Position numbers and translations under genes: made by a program. Under the pieces are notes generated by a model. The model ran no database searches and was not told the DNA's origin. It was given only the letters and a program-made list of their open reading frames with translations. Source: Planctomycetota bacterium (GTDB lineage Bacteria > Planctomycetota > UBA11346). From it: a DNA stretch of 34,586 bases. Below are positions 7,397-16,072 of the stretch, piece after piece. The stretch's first letter is position 1. Each line of letters opens with the position of its first letter. The stretch is taken from the NCBI GenBank assembly GCA_003136555.1, contig PLEW01000032.1, positions 18,334 to 52,919 of the forward strand. The letters run 5' to 3'.

Positions 7397-8689
7397 TTAC
7401 TTGACCGTCGCCGACGCCCCCACCGCACGTGCGAGATGGACATGGCCGAGCGCGGTCGCCTGCTGCGCCGAGAGCACCTGCTCGCGTGCGCTGGTCAAGG
7501 TGGTCTGGGCATCGACCAGCTCGAGATTGCCGGCGACCCCGCTGGTGAAGCGGGCCGTCGCCTGATCGACCTCGAGCTCGGCGAGGCGGCGGGATTCGAG
7601 CGTGGCGATGAGCAGGGCGCGGCTGTTGTCCAGCGACACCAGCGCCATCCGCACATCGGCATCGACCTGATGGCCGAGGTCGGCCAAGAGCAGATTCTGC
7701 TGCTTGACCCGGTAGCGTGCGGCGTATTCGTCGTCACGGCTGCGGTCCAGGAGCGGCACCGACAGCTGCAGCCCGAATTCCCAGGTGTTGAGCGTGTTGT
7801 TCAGCCGCGAGCCGGTGCGCCCATCGTCAGCGAAGGCCTGCAGCTTGGGCAGCCGCGCACCGGTCGCCGCCCGGCGATCGGCCTCGATCGCCGCGAGCGT
7901 CTCGATCGAGACCCGCAGCTCCGGCCGCTGATGGTGCGCCGCCTCGAGCAGAGCGGTGATGCCGGCTGGCACCTTGCCTGCGCCGAGGTTCTCGGTCAGC
8001 GGATCGGCTGCCACCAGGGCGATGCCGGGATCGAGGTTCAGCGCGCGCGCCAGGACTATGATGTCCTCCTGGACCGCCCCGCTGGCGGCGGTGAGGGCCG
8101 CCTCCTCATCCGCCACCCTGCTCTCGGCGCGCGTCTGCGTAATGGCCTCGGCCGTGCCGGCATCCACCTGCGCCTTCGCCAGGCTGAGCAGCTCCTTGGC
8201 CAGCTGGAGATCGAGGGTGCGGACCTCGATCAGCGCCTGGGCCTGCGCCAGCTGCAGATAGGCTTCGCTGGCGTGGGTGGCGGCATCCTCGAGCGCGAGC
8301 GCAGCGCTGGCCTCCGCCGCTGCGAGCCGGCGTTCGGCGGAGCAGGCGCGGTTGAAGGCATCGCCATCGATGAGCACCTGGCCGACACGCAGGCGGGCAT
8401 CCAGGACGTTGAAGGGGCCGATCGACGAGGGGTCGCCGTTCAGCTGCGGGTAATACTCCACCTGGCGCACCGCGCTGCTGGTGAAGGACAGCTGGGGCAG
8501 CAGGGTGGCGCGCTGCGCGCCAAGCCCGGCCTGGGCGATGGCGCTGTCCAGCTTCGCCACGCTGACCGGCACGGTGGTGGCTGCCAGGCGGATCGCATCG
8601 GCGAGATGGAGCTGCAGCGGGGCATCGCCGGCGGCCGCCGCTGAAGCGAAGCCGAGCAGGGTGGCGGCGAGCCTCAGGGGGTGACTCAT
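7397..8689 (-). CDS. TolC-family outer membrane efflux protein
   Basis: This is the outer-membrane channel of the tripartite pump encoded upstream. The 430-aa protein has a signal peptide (LRLAATLLGFASAAAAGDA) and two repeated OEP halves rich in long alpha-helical heptads, for example AYLQLAQAQALIEVRTLDLQ in the first half and QVDADVRMALVSLDNSRALL in the second. The length fits TolC/OprM relatives. No lipobox is seen, so it is probably not lipidated. Its ATG overlaps the TGA of the RND gene by four bases (ATGA), so the two are translationally coupled and co-transcribed. It is the last gene of the tetR operon and converges with the SGNH hydrolase gene 62 bases away. The partner assignment is inferred from gene order and is reliable. 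Confidence 0.92.
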   Translation of the reverse strand: MSHPLRLAATLLGFASAAAAGDAPLQLHLADAIRLAATTVPVSVAKLDSAIAQAGLGAQRATLLPQLSFTSSAVRQVEYYPQLNGDPSSIGPFNVLDARLRVGQVLIDGDAFNRACSAERRLAAAEASAALALEDAATHASEAYLQLAQAQALIEVRTLDLQLAKELLSLAKAQVDAGTAEAITQTRAESRVADEEAALTAASGAVQEDIIVLARALNLDPGIALVAADPLTENLGAGKVPAGITALLEAAHHQRPELRVSIETLAAIEADRRAATGARLPKLQAFADDGRTGSRLNNTLNTWEFGLQLSVPLLDRSRDDEYAARYRVKQQNLLLADLGHQVDADVRMALVSLDNSRALLIATLESRRLAELEVDQATARFTSGVAGNLELVDAQTTLTSAREQVLSAQQATALGHVHLARAVGASATVK

Positions 8690-11600
8690 GTCTTGTCCTC
8701 TTCCTCATGATGGCCATGCAGCTTGCCGGGGGCGAGGCGGCGCAGCGTGACATAGAACACCGGTGTCAGCAAGAGACCGAACAGCGTCACGCCGATCATC
8801 CCGGCGAACACCGCGGTGCCGGTCGCATGCCTGAGCTCGGCTCCGGCACCGGTGGCGAGCACGAGCGGCAGGACGCCCATGATGAAGGCCAGCGAGGTCA
8901 TCAGGATCGGGCGCAGGCGCAGGCGGCAGGCTTCGAGCGCTGCGGTGACCGGATCCATCGCCTTGTCGATCTCCGCCTCCTTGGCGAATTCGACGATCAG
9001 GATGGCATTCTTGCACGCCAGTCCCACCAGCACGATCAGGCCGATCTGGGTCATGATGTTGTTGTCGCCGTGGATGATCTTCACCCCGATCAGCGCCGAC
9101 AGCAGGCACATGGGTACGATGAGGATGATGGCCAGCGGCAGGGTGAGGCTCTCGTAGAAGGCGGCGAGCACCAAGAGCACCAGCAGGACGCAGACCGGGA
9201 AGACGTAGATCGCGGTATTGCCGGCAAGGATCTGCTGGTAGGTGAGCTCGGTCCACTCGAAGCTGGCGCCTGATGGCAGGGTCTGCTTGAGGATAGCGGT
9301 CATCGCATCCTGCGCCTGGTCGGTGCTGTAACCGAGGCTGGCCGCGCTATTGATGTCGATGGCGGGGAAGGTGTTGTACTGGACCGCGCGTTCCGGCCCG
9401 GCGGTCTCACGCACATGGATGTAGGATGCCAGCGGCACCATGACGCCCTGGGCATTGTGGATCTTCACCCGCTGGAAATCGGCGATGTGCGAGCGGAATT
9501 GCGAATCGCCCTGGACATTGACCTGCCAGGTGCGGCCGAAGCGGTTGAAGTCGTTGACGTAGATCGAGCCGAAGTAGCCCTGGAGGGCATCGTAGATGTC
9601 GGTCATCGCGATGCCCTGCGACAGCACCTTCTCGCGATCGACATCGACGGCGATGCGCGGGACATCGAGGGTGGTGAAGGTGTAGGTGAGGTAGGGATTG
9701 AGCTCCTTGCGCTTGCGCGCCTCGGCAAGGACGGCATTGGCGGCGTTGAACATCTCGGAGCTCCCGAGATTCCCGCGATCCTCGAGATAGAGCTTGAAGC
9801 CGCTGGTGTTGCCCAGGCCGAGGATGGCCGGGGTGTTGACCACCATCACGAAGGCGTCATTGATCACCGACAGCGGCCCCATGAGCGCCTGGGCGACCTC
9901 CTTCGATGACATCCCCGGGCCGGTGCGCTCCTTGTAGTCCTTCAGGCGGATGAAGACCACCCCGGCGTTCGAGGCGTTGGTGAAGCCGTTGATCGACAGA
10001 CCGGTGAAGGCCACCGCGCCATCGATGGCGGGATGCTTGAGCACGATGTCGCCCATCTGGTGGATCACCGCATCGGTGCGATCGAGCGACGCGCCCTCGG
10101 GGAGCTTGGCGAAGCCGATGAGGTAGCCCTTATCCTGGTCGGGGATGAAGGCGGTCGGGGTGAAGTAGAACAGGCCGCCGGTGGCGGCCAGCAAGCCGCC
10201 ATAGAGCAGCAGGGCGATGACGCTGAAGCGCAGCACGCGCCTGGTGGTGGCGACATAGGCGCTCGCTGAGGCGCCGAACACCCGGTTGAACAGGCGGAAG
10301 AACCAGCCAAGGAGCACGCCACCCGGATGCTCGCCCGGCCGATGCGAACGCAGCAGCAGCGCGGCGAGCGCCGGGCTGAGGGTCAGGGAGTTGAAGGCTG
10401 AGATGGCAGTCGAGATGGCGATGGTGAGTGCGAACTGCTGGTAGAAGCGTCCGGTCAGGCCGCTGATGAAGGCAGTCGGGATGAACACCGAGCCGAGCAC
10501 CAGAGCGGTCGCCAGGATGGGTCCGGAGACCTCGCGCATCGCCTGCCTCGTCGCCGCTCGCGGATTCAGGCCCAGAGCGATGTTGCGCTCGACGTTCTCC
10601 ACCACCACGATCGCGTCATCGACGACGATGCCGATGGCCAGCACCAGGCCGAACAGCGAGAGCGAATTGATGGTGAAGCCCAACGGCAGCATGATGGCGA
10701 AGGTGCCGATGATCGAAACCGGCACGGCGACCAGGGGGATGATCGAGGCCCGCCAGGTCTGGAGGAAGACGATCACCACGATCACCACCAGGATGAGCGC
10801 GTCGATGAGGGTATGGACCACGGCGCGGATCGATTCGCGGATGAAGTCGGTGGGGTCGTAGACGATCTCGTAGCGTACGCCGCTGGGGAAGGCGGTGGCG
10901 AGTTCGGCCATCTTTGCGCGCACCGAATTGGATACTTCCAGGGCATTGGAGCCGGGCGTCTGGATGACCGGCATGGCGGTAGCCGACTTGTTGTTGAGCA
11001 GGCTGCGCAGGCTGTAGGTGTCGGCGCCGAGCTCGACGCGCGCCACGTCGCGCAGCCGCACCAGCTGTCCGCCCTGCCCACGTGCGACGATGATCTGCTC
11101 GAACTCCTTGGTTTCCACCAGCCGACCCTGGGTGGTGATGGTCAGCTCGAAGGCGGTAGGCGTTGTGACCGGTTGCTGCGCCAGCGTGCCGGAGGCGACC
11201 TGGATGTTCTGCGCCCGGATCGCATTCACCACATCTGCCGGCGCGAGACCGCGCGCCGCCATCAGCTCGGGATCGAGCCAGACGCGCAGGCTGTATTCGC
11301 CCGAGCCGAACACCGGGACATCGCTGACTCCCGGCAGGCGGGCGAGCTGATCCTTGACGTACAGGCGGGCGTAGTTGGCGAGCGCCAGGGGATCGAGGCC
11401 ATCGGATTCGGACTGCAGATGGACCACCATCAGCAGGTTGAGCGTCGATTTGGTGGCGACCACGCCCAGGCGGCGGACATCATCCGGCAGGCGGGGGGTG
11501 GCCTTTTGCACGCGGTTCTGGACGTCCACCAGGACCTTATCGAGGTCGGTACCGATATGGAAGGTCAGCACCAGCGCCATCGAGCCGTCGGGCGTGCTCT

Positions 11601-11847
11601 GCGAGGAGATGTAGAGCAGTCCGTCGAGGCCGGTCATCTGCTGTTCGAGCGGGCTGGCGACCGTCGAGGCGATGGTTTCGGGGCTGGCGCCCGGATAGGT
11701 GGCGTTGATCTGGATGGTAGGCGGCACGACCTCGGGGTATTCGCTGATCGGCAGCTTCCACATCGAAAGCAGTCCCAGCAGCACGATCATCACCGAGATG
11801 ACGGTCGCGAAGATCGGGCGGTCGATGAAATACAGCGGCAATCTCAC
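8686..11847 (-). CDS. RND multidrug efflux permease, HAE1 family (AcrB/MexB-like)
   Basis: This is the inner-membrane proton/drug antiporter of a tripartite efflux system, and at 1053 aa it has the full family length. TM1 is at residues 9-28, followed by the porter domain (YPEVVPPTIQINATYPGAS). The TM4 signature GIVVDDAIVVVENVERN carries the proton-relay Asp pair near residue 405, and a second periplasmic half and TM7-12 follow. The C-terminus is short and charged (HHEEEDKT). It starts with GTG, which overlaps the adaptor gene's TGA (GTGA), and its own TGA overlaps the TolC gene start. It is controlled in all likelihood by the TetR protein at the head of the operon. Substrates in this family are usually lipophilic antibiotics, dyes, bile salts or solvents; none can be named here. 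Confidence 0.97.
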   Translation of the reverse strand: MRLPLYFIDRPIFATVISVMIVLLGLLSMWKLPISEYPEVVPPTIQINATYPGASPETIASTVASPLEQQMTGLDGLLYISSQSTPDGSMALVLTFHIGTDLDKVLVDVQNRVQKATPRLPDDVRRLGVVATKSTLNLLMVVHLQSESDGLDPLALANYARLYVKDQLARLPGVSDVPVFGSGEYSLRVWLDPELMAARGLAPADVVNAIRAQNIQVASGTLAQQPVTTPTAFELTITTQGRLVETKEFEQIIVARGQGGQLVRLRDVARVELGADTYSLRSLLNNKSATAMPVIQTPGSNALEVSNSVRAKMAELATAFPSGVRYEIVYDPTDFIRESIRAVVHTLIDALILVVIVVIVFLQTWRASIIPLVAVPVSIIGTFAIMLPLGFTINSLSLFGLVLAIGIVVDDAIVVVENVERNIALGLNPRAATRQAMREVSGPILATALVLGSVFIPTAFISGLTGRFYQQFALTIAISTAISAFNSLTLSPALAALLLRSHRPGEHPGGVLLGWFFRLFNRVFGASASAYVATTRRVLRFSVIALLLYGGLLAATGGLFYFTPTAFIPDQDKGYLIGFAKLPEGASLDRTDAVIHQMGDIVLKHPAIDGAVAFTGLSINGFTNASNAGVVFIRLKDYKERTGPGMSSKEVAQALMGPLSVINDAFVMVVNTPAILGLGNTSGFKLYLEDRGNLGSSEMFNAANAVLAEARKRKELNPYLTYTFTTLDVPRIAVDVDREKVLSQGIAMTDIYDALQGYFGSIYVNDFNRFGRTWQVNVQGDSQFRSHIADFQRVKIHNAQGVMVPLASYIHVRETAGPERAVQYNTFPAIDINSAASLGYSTDQAQDAMTAILKQTLPSGASFEWTELTYQQILAGNTAIYVFPVCVLLVLLVLAAFYESLTLPLAIILIVPMCLLSALIGVKIIHGDNNIMTQIGLIVLVGLACKNAILIVEFAKEAEIDKAMDPVTAALEACRLRLRPILMTSLAFIMGVLPLVLATGAGAELRHATGTAVFAGMIGVTLFGLLLTPVFYVTLRRLAPGKLHGHHEEEDKT

Positions 11848-13082
11848 GGCTTGGCCCCTGACGTCGGCTTGGCCGTGGGCTGTTTGCGCGATTCCTCGGC
11901 AACCGGCGGTGCATCGCCTGGTGCGGCGAGATTCTGCATGGTCTCCATCGATGCCGGGATCGGAGCCACTGGTGCTCCGGGATAGAAGATCTTGGCGAGG
12001 TTGTTGACCACGATCTTGTCGTCGGCTCCCAGTCCGCTGTCGACCACGCGCAGCGCGCCGATGGATTCGCCGAGCTGGACGGGGCGGAACTCGGTGATGC
12101 CGTTGGGCCCCACCACATAGACGAAGCGGGTGGTCATCTTCGCCAGCACCACGCGCTCATTGACCAGCAGGGTGTGCTTCGGGGCCTCCAGTTCGAGCTG
12201 CACGCGGGCGAATGCCCCGGGGGTGAGCGTGCGCACCGGATTGTCCAGGCTCGCCCTGACCCGGATCGAGCCGCTGGTGGTGTCGATCTGGTTGTCGACG
12301 AACACCACCGTGCCGTGGTGGGGGAAGCCGTCCTCGCCGTTCAGGCCGACCTCGACCGGGACCGGTGGACCGCCGGCGGCGGAGGCGCGTAGGCGGGCGC
12401 CGACACGGTGCCAGGTGGTCTCGTCGAGATCGAACACGGCATAGACCGGATTGACGCTGAGGATGGTGGCGATCAGGGTCGCGGGCACCGGGCCACCGCC
12501 CTGAAGCAGGTTGCCCACCGTGGTTGTCACCTTGCCGATGCGTCCGTCGATCGGCGAGCATACCTTGGTGTAACCGAGGTCGAGGCGTGCGACGTCGAGG
12601 CTGGCGTGGGTGGCGGCGAGATCGGCCTTGGCGGTCTCCACCGCGGTCTGCTCGTCGTCATAGGTCTGCTGCGAAATGGCCTTCTCCTGCACCAGCTGCT
12701 TGCCACGCGTCAGCTGCAGCTCGGCCTGGTGCAGGCGCGCCTGCGCGTGCTCGAGGTCGGCCTGGGCCTTGGCGATGGCGGCCAGGAAGGGCTTGTCATC
12801 GATCTCCAGGACCACGTCCCCGGTCTTGACCTCGACGCCATCGCGCACCAGGACCTTTTCGACCACGCCGCTGACGCGCGGCTTGAGATCGACTGCGAAG
12901 ATCGCTTCCAGGCGGCCGGTGAGCTCGCGCGTGACGGGCAGCTCGCGCTGGATCGGCGAGGCGACTCCGGCAGGGGTGGGAGGCGGTCCCATCTGGGCTC
13001 CGGGAGGGCTGTCGGCCTGGGGAGGGGGGGCGCCGCATGCCGTGAGGAGCGCTATGGCTGAAAGGGGCAGGAGCAGGCGCAT
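11844..13082 (-). CDS. Efflux periplasmic adaptor (membrane fusion) lipoprotein, AcrA/MexA-like
   Basis: This adaptor joins the RND pump to the TolC-like channel. From ATG 13082 the protein has 412 aa. That start has GGAGA six to seven bases upstream and gives a clean lipoprotein signal (LLLPLSAIALLTACG, with Cys at the lipobox); the longer in-frame ATG at 13109 adds nine polar residues. The family order is visible: beta-barrel and lipoyl half (VSGVVEKVLVRDGVEVKTGD), an alpha-helical hairpin at about residues 90-155 (AKAQADLEHAQARLHQAELQ), the second lipoyl half (VCSPIDGRIGKVTT), then beta-barrel and membrane-proximal domains. A Pro/Ala-rich tail (APPVAEESRKQPTAKPTSGA) ends it. The gene begins 36 bases after tetR and ends inside the RND start codon. 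Confidence 0.95.
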   Translation of the reverse strand: MRLLLPLSAIALLTACGAPPPQADSPPGAQMGPPPTPAGVASPIQRELPVTRELTGRLEAIFAVDLKPRVSGVVEKVLVRDGVEVKTGDVVLEIDDKPFLAAIAKAQADLEHAQARLHQAELQLTRGKQLVQEKAISQQTYDDEQTAVETAKADLAATHASLDVARLDLGYTKVCSPIDGRIGKVTTTVGNLLQGGGPVPATLIATILSVNPVYAVFDLDETTWHRVGARLRASAAGGPPVPVEVGLNGEDGFPHHGTVVFVDNQIDTTSGSIRVRASLDNPVRTLTPGAFARVQLELEAPKHTLLVNERVVLAKMTTRFVYVVGPNGITEFRPVQLGESIGALRVVDSGLGADDKIVVNNLAKIFYPGAPVAPIPASMETMQNLAAPGDAPPVAEESRKQPTAKPTSGAKP

Positions 13083-13118
13083 ACGGTCTCCGGTGCTTGT
13101 GGTCGGCACGTTAGCGAT

Positions 13119-13694
13119 TCAGGGGCTCATGGTGTCGATGAGCTGACGCGTGATGGCGATGAAGGACTGGTCGGGATGGGAGCGGATGAACTGCGTCCCG
13201 TATTCGATCACCGCCCAGACCAGACGCGCCTGGGCGGCAGGTGAACCGGGGAAGCGCAGATGGCCTGCAGTGCGCCCCTCATCCAGCCAGCGCGTGATGA
13301 TGCTCAGCTTCTCGTCCACCAGGCTGTTGACCGCTCGCTGGACTGGCTCGGGCAGGACCGCGTACTCGGCCTGCAGCAGGTTGATCGGGCAGGATTTCTC
13401 CCCCTCGCAGACGTGCTCGGCGATGTGGCTGCACAGCGCTAGCAGGCGGGCGCGCACATTCGGATGGTCGGCGACCAGGTCGAGTTCGCGTTGGCGCGTG
13501 GTGAGGCGGAGCTCCTCGACCAGGGCGACGCCGAGATCCGCCTTGCTGGGGAAGTAGTAATGGATGCTGGCGGTGCGGATGCCGACCGTTTCGGCGAGGT
13601 CCCGGTAGCTGAATGAGGCGTAGCCGACGGAGCGCAGGAGCTCGACAGCGGCGGCCAGCAGGGCTTCACGGGTGGTTGGGGTGGCAACGGCCAT
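13119..13694 (-). CDS. TetR-family repressor of the efflux operon
   Basis: This 191-aa one-component repressor is the likely local regulator of the adaptor-RND-TolC genes that follow on the same strand. The N-terminal helix-turn-helix lies at about residues 28-52 (YRDLAETVGIRTASIHYYFP, then SKADLG), the typical TetR recognition segment with the Y-Y-F-x-x-K ending. The C-terminal helices form the ligand pocket (IAEHVCEGEKSCPINLLQAE), which fits the TetR_C domain of the AcrR group and places two cysteines close together (CEGEKSC). A perfect palindrome lies seven bases upstream of the start codon, so autorepression is very likely. There is no good Shine-Dalgarno sequence, and the promoter must lie close to or within the operator, so the leader would be short. 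The inducer is unknown. Confidence 0.94.
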   Translation of the reverse strand: MAVATPTTREALLAAAVELLRSVGYASFSYRDLAETVGIRTASIHYYFPSKADLGVALVEELRLTTRQRELDLVADHPNVRARLLALCSHIAEHVCEGEKSCPINLLQAEYAVLPEPVQRAVNSLVDEKLSIITRWLDEGRTAGHLRFPGSPAAQARLVWAVIEYGTQFIRSHPDQSFIAITRQLIDTMSP

Positions 13695-13700
13695 GGCGCT

Positions 13701-13720
13701 TATCTATCTACAGATAGATA
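13701..13720. promoter_or_regulatory. TetR operator: perfect 9-bp inverted repeat
   Basis: TATCTATCT at 13701-13709 and AGATAGATA at 13712-13720 form a perfect inverted repeat with a 2-base spacer, followed by GATAGAGAG. It lies 7 bases upstream of the tetR start, where the family's autoregulatory operators usually lie. The tetranucleotide GATA is repeated here, so part of the symmetry could come from slippage, but the match to operator size and position is strong. Confidence 0.7.
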
Positions 13721-13902
13721 GATAGAGAGCAAGCAGGACCTGCTGCCGGGTCGCTCGCCAGCGTGGGGTATGGTGTGCCAGAGGTCACGTGTGCAACCGA
13801 TAGGACGGGGAACAGGAACAGGCGGGTTCTCAAGCTGTTTGCCCACCAGGACGATCGTGATGTATGCTCAAGCCGTGTAACGCTCCCCTCTACGAGGACG
13901 CC

Positions 13903-15171
13903 ATGGCCCATCTTTCCAGAATCGTCCGATCCCTGCTGGTGCTGGCCGTCGTCGGTGCAGCCAGCAGTGAGGATGCCGTGATGTTCCACGGCTTCGTCAG
14001 CCAGGGGTACATGCTCACCGAAGGCAACAACTACCTGGGGCAGAGCGAGGGCCCGGGGACGCTCAATTTCAACGAATTCGCCGTCAATGCCACGGCGACG
14101 CCGATCGATCGACTGCGCATAGGGGTGCAGATCTTCGCGCGCTCGATCTGAAACTACGGTTCGGACGACCCCGAGATCGACTGGGCGTACGCCAACTACC
14201 AGCTGACCAATGATCTCGGCATCACCGTCGGCCGCTTCAAGATCCCGCATGGGTTGTACAACGAGACGCGTGATCTCGACGTCACCCGTACCGAGGTCTT
14301 CCTGCCGATGTCGGTCTACTCGACGCGCCTGCGCGACGTCTATCTGGCGGTCAATGGCGCCGAGGTCTCCGCCACCATCCCCGCGAAGATGCTGGGGAGC
14401 TTCGATGTCGTCGCCTACATCGGCGGCCAGAACTTCTCCACCACCGGTGCGGTGGCGATGGAATACGAGGAGAATGGCTTCCAGAACGTCAGCTCGATCA
14501 ACCTGCAGCGCATGGCCGGCGGGGCGCTGACCTGGAACACCCCGGTCGACGGGCTGCGTGCCCAGGCATCGCTGTTCCAAGCCCATGATCTGGACACCGT
14601 CGGCTCGACGGATGGGCAGCTGCTGGCGGTGAATGGCGGAGGGCCGGGGGTCAACGTCTACGGCAACAGCAGCCTCGACTCCATCATCCAGAACCTGTGG
14701 TCGGCGGTCTTCTCGCTGGAATACACCCATAAGGACCTGGTGGTCGCCGCGGAGTACACGCGCGAATACGGGAAGGTCACCACCACCAGCCTGACCAGCG
14801 AGTACATCAACGAGCCGACCGGAGCCAATCCGTTGCCCACCACGGTGGTCAATACCGGTACCACCTATGCCACCAATGTCGGCTACCGACGTCTCGAGGG
14901 TGCCTACCTCTCGGCATCCTACCAGGTGATGCCCAAGCTGCAGGTCTCGCTCGGTCGCGGCATCGGCTTCACCGACTACGATCACCGCGGCCTGTCATAC
15001 AACCGGCAATGGACGCTGGCGGCGCGCTATGACATCCTGGAGAACTGGCTGATCAAGGCGGAATGGGACTATGTGGATGGCACCGAGGAGGTATTCCAGA
15101 CCGAGAACCCAAACGCGACGCTCAGCCGGATCTGGCAGATCTTCGCGGTCAAGACGACAGTCGACTTCTGA
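13903..15171 (+). pseudogene. Outer-membrane porin gene interrupted by an in-frame TGA
   Basis: The ATG at 13903 (GAGGA at 13894-13898) opens a signal peptide (MAHLSRIVRSLLVLAVVGAA) and the start of a beta-barrel (MFHGFVSQGYMLTEGNNYLG), then hits TGA at 14149-14151 after 82 codons. The same frame continues without another stop to TGA at 15169-15171. It encodes about 339 more residues with alternating beta strands, a conserved block FKIPHGLYNETRDLDVTRTE, and a C-terminal Phe (KTTVDF), the outer-membrane barrel signature. Relatives I recall read ARDLGDLGN where this reads ARSI-stop-NYG, so one base change (GGA to TGA) would explain the break. Possible explanations are a recent nonsense mutation, an assembly error or readthrough. 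The first 82 residues alone cannot form a barrel. The porin is followed by a PstS-like gene and a sensor fragment, which fits an original three-gene set. Confidence 0.8.
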
Positions 15172-15227
15172 AGGGCATGCAGGCTGCCATGGAACATCGT
15201 CTGTATCAGATCCTGGAGAGAGCCGTC

Positions 15228-15647
15228 ATGTCTCAGTCCAGACGCAGGCTCATCCGCATCCTCGCTCTCGCCATGCTGATGGCGGGGGCCGTGGCGGAGG
15301 AGACGCTGATCGTCAACAATGGCCTCGGGATCACCTCCATCGACGAGGATTCGTTCAGGAACATCTACCTGGGGAAGAAGACGGAATGGGATGATGGTAC
15401 GCGCGTGGTGGTGGTGGTGCTCAAAGAGGGGGCTTCCCATGACCATCTGCTGAGCCGACTGAACAAATCAGCCTCGCAATTCCTGACCGGCTGGAAGAAG
15501 CTGGTCTTCACCGGCAAAGGGACGATGCCGGAACTGGTCGACAGCCAGGAGGCGCTGGTCAGCACGGTGGCCAAGACCCCTGGTGCAATCGGCTATGTCG
15601 ACAAGGAGAAGCTCAGGGAGGGCGTCAAGCCGATCAGCCTGAAATAG
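15228..15647 (+). CDS. Small PstS-like periplasmic substrate-binding-type protein
   Basis: This 139-aa exported protein of the PBP-like (phosphate ABC substrate-binding) domain family is much shorter than a true PstS (about 320 aa) and corresponds to one lobe. The ATG at 15228 is supported by GGAGAG at 15215-15220 and by the signal peptide that follows (LIRILALAMLMAGAVAEE). Visible family blocks are ITSIDEDSFRNIYLGKKTEW near the start and VAKTPGAIGYVDKE near the end. Such single-domain proteins often sit next to porins and membrane-bound sensor kinases, as here, and may act as anion sensors rather than transport partners. No pst transporter genes are nearby. This is the only member of the three-gene set that looks intact. 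The ligand, perhaps phosphate or another oxyanion, is inferred. Confidence 0.82.
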   Translation: MSQSRRRLIRILALAMLMAGAVAEETLIVNNGLGITSIDEDSFRNIYLGKKTEWDDGTRVVVVVLKEGASHDHLLSRLNKSASQFLTGWKKLVFTGKGTMPELVDSQEALVSTVAKTPGAIGYVDKEKLREGVKPISLK

Positions 15648-15672
15648 CTGTGGACGCAGCCCGGCATCATCG

Positions 15673-15951
15673 ATGGGGGAGCACATCAGGCTACAGGGTC
15701 GGAGCTGGTCCGGCAGCGCAATCATCCTCCTCGGGTACGTCCTTGCGTTCGTCTTCGGGGCATTCCTGTCGCAGATCTTCGCGCGCCGTCTCGAACAGGT
15801 AAGCCAGCGGGCGGTGCCAGCCACCTTGGTGATGGACGATATGCGCTCGACCTATGCCCGGGTCGTCGGCCTCTATGGGGCCGCGGTAGTCGATGGCGAG
15901 CCCGCGCATCTGGTGAAGACCAGGGCCATGGTCGGAGCCTTCCGCTGCTGA
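15673..15951 (+). pseudogene. Truncated membrane sensor (N-terminal remnant of a histidine kinase or chemoreceptor)
   Basis: Only 92 residues are encoded: a transmembrane helix at about residues 14-34 (SAIILLGYVLAFVFGAFLSQ) and the start of a helical sensor domain (VPATLVMDDMRSTYARVVGL). The frame then ends abruptly at TGA 15951. Proteins with this N-terminus normally continue through a second membrane helix, HAMP and a kinase or signalling domain. The 120 bases before the next gene are too few to hold that part in any frame, so the rest has been lost by deletion rather than by a single frameshift. There is no clear Shine-Dalgarno sequence. It follows the porin and PstS-like genes, and the whole set appears to be decaying. 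It could instead be a short membrane protein in its own right, but that is less likely. Confidence 0.55.
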
Positions 15952-16060
15952 CGATGGCGCTGAAGTGGGATGGCGCAGGCGCGTGAATGAGCACATCTGC
16001 GACGCCGGGGCCTTTCGGCACTTGTATGACGAATCGCCCCTTCAGGCTCACCGTCTGACG

Positions 16061-16066
16061 AGGAGG
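16061..16066 (+). promoter_or_regulatory. Ribosome-binding site fixing the GH2 start
   Basis: A complete AGGAGG lies six bases before ATG 16073. It decides against the in-frame upstream ATG at 15965, which would place a long polar region before the signal peptide. Confidence 0.75.
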
Positions 16067-16072
16067 TCCTCG

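Noticed and set aside
13701..13726. GATA tetranucleotide run as a phase-variation microsatellite
   Set aside because: It is short and outside the coding frame, and its symmetry and location are better explained as a TetR operator.
14149..14190. Selenocysteine insertion at the TGA in the porin gene
   Set aside because: Only a weak 4-bp stem (TCGG/CCGA) is seen downstream, the family is not redox-active, and expected relatives have a glycine here, so a point mutation or base error is simpler.
15952..16072. Remainder of the sensor kinase in another frame after 15951
   Set aside because: All frames were read and none continues a HAMP or kinase sequence; there is also too little space before the GH2 gene.
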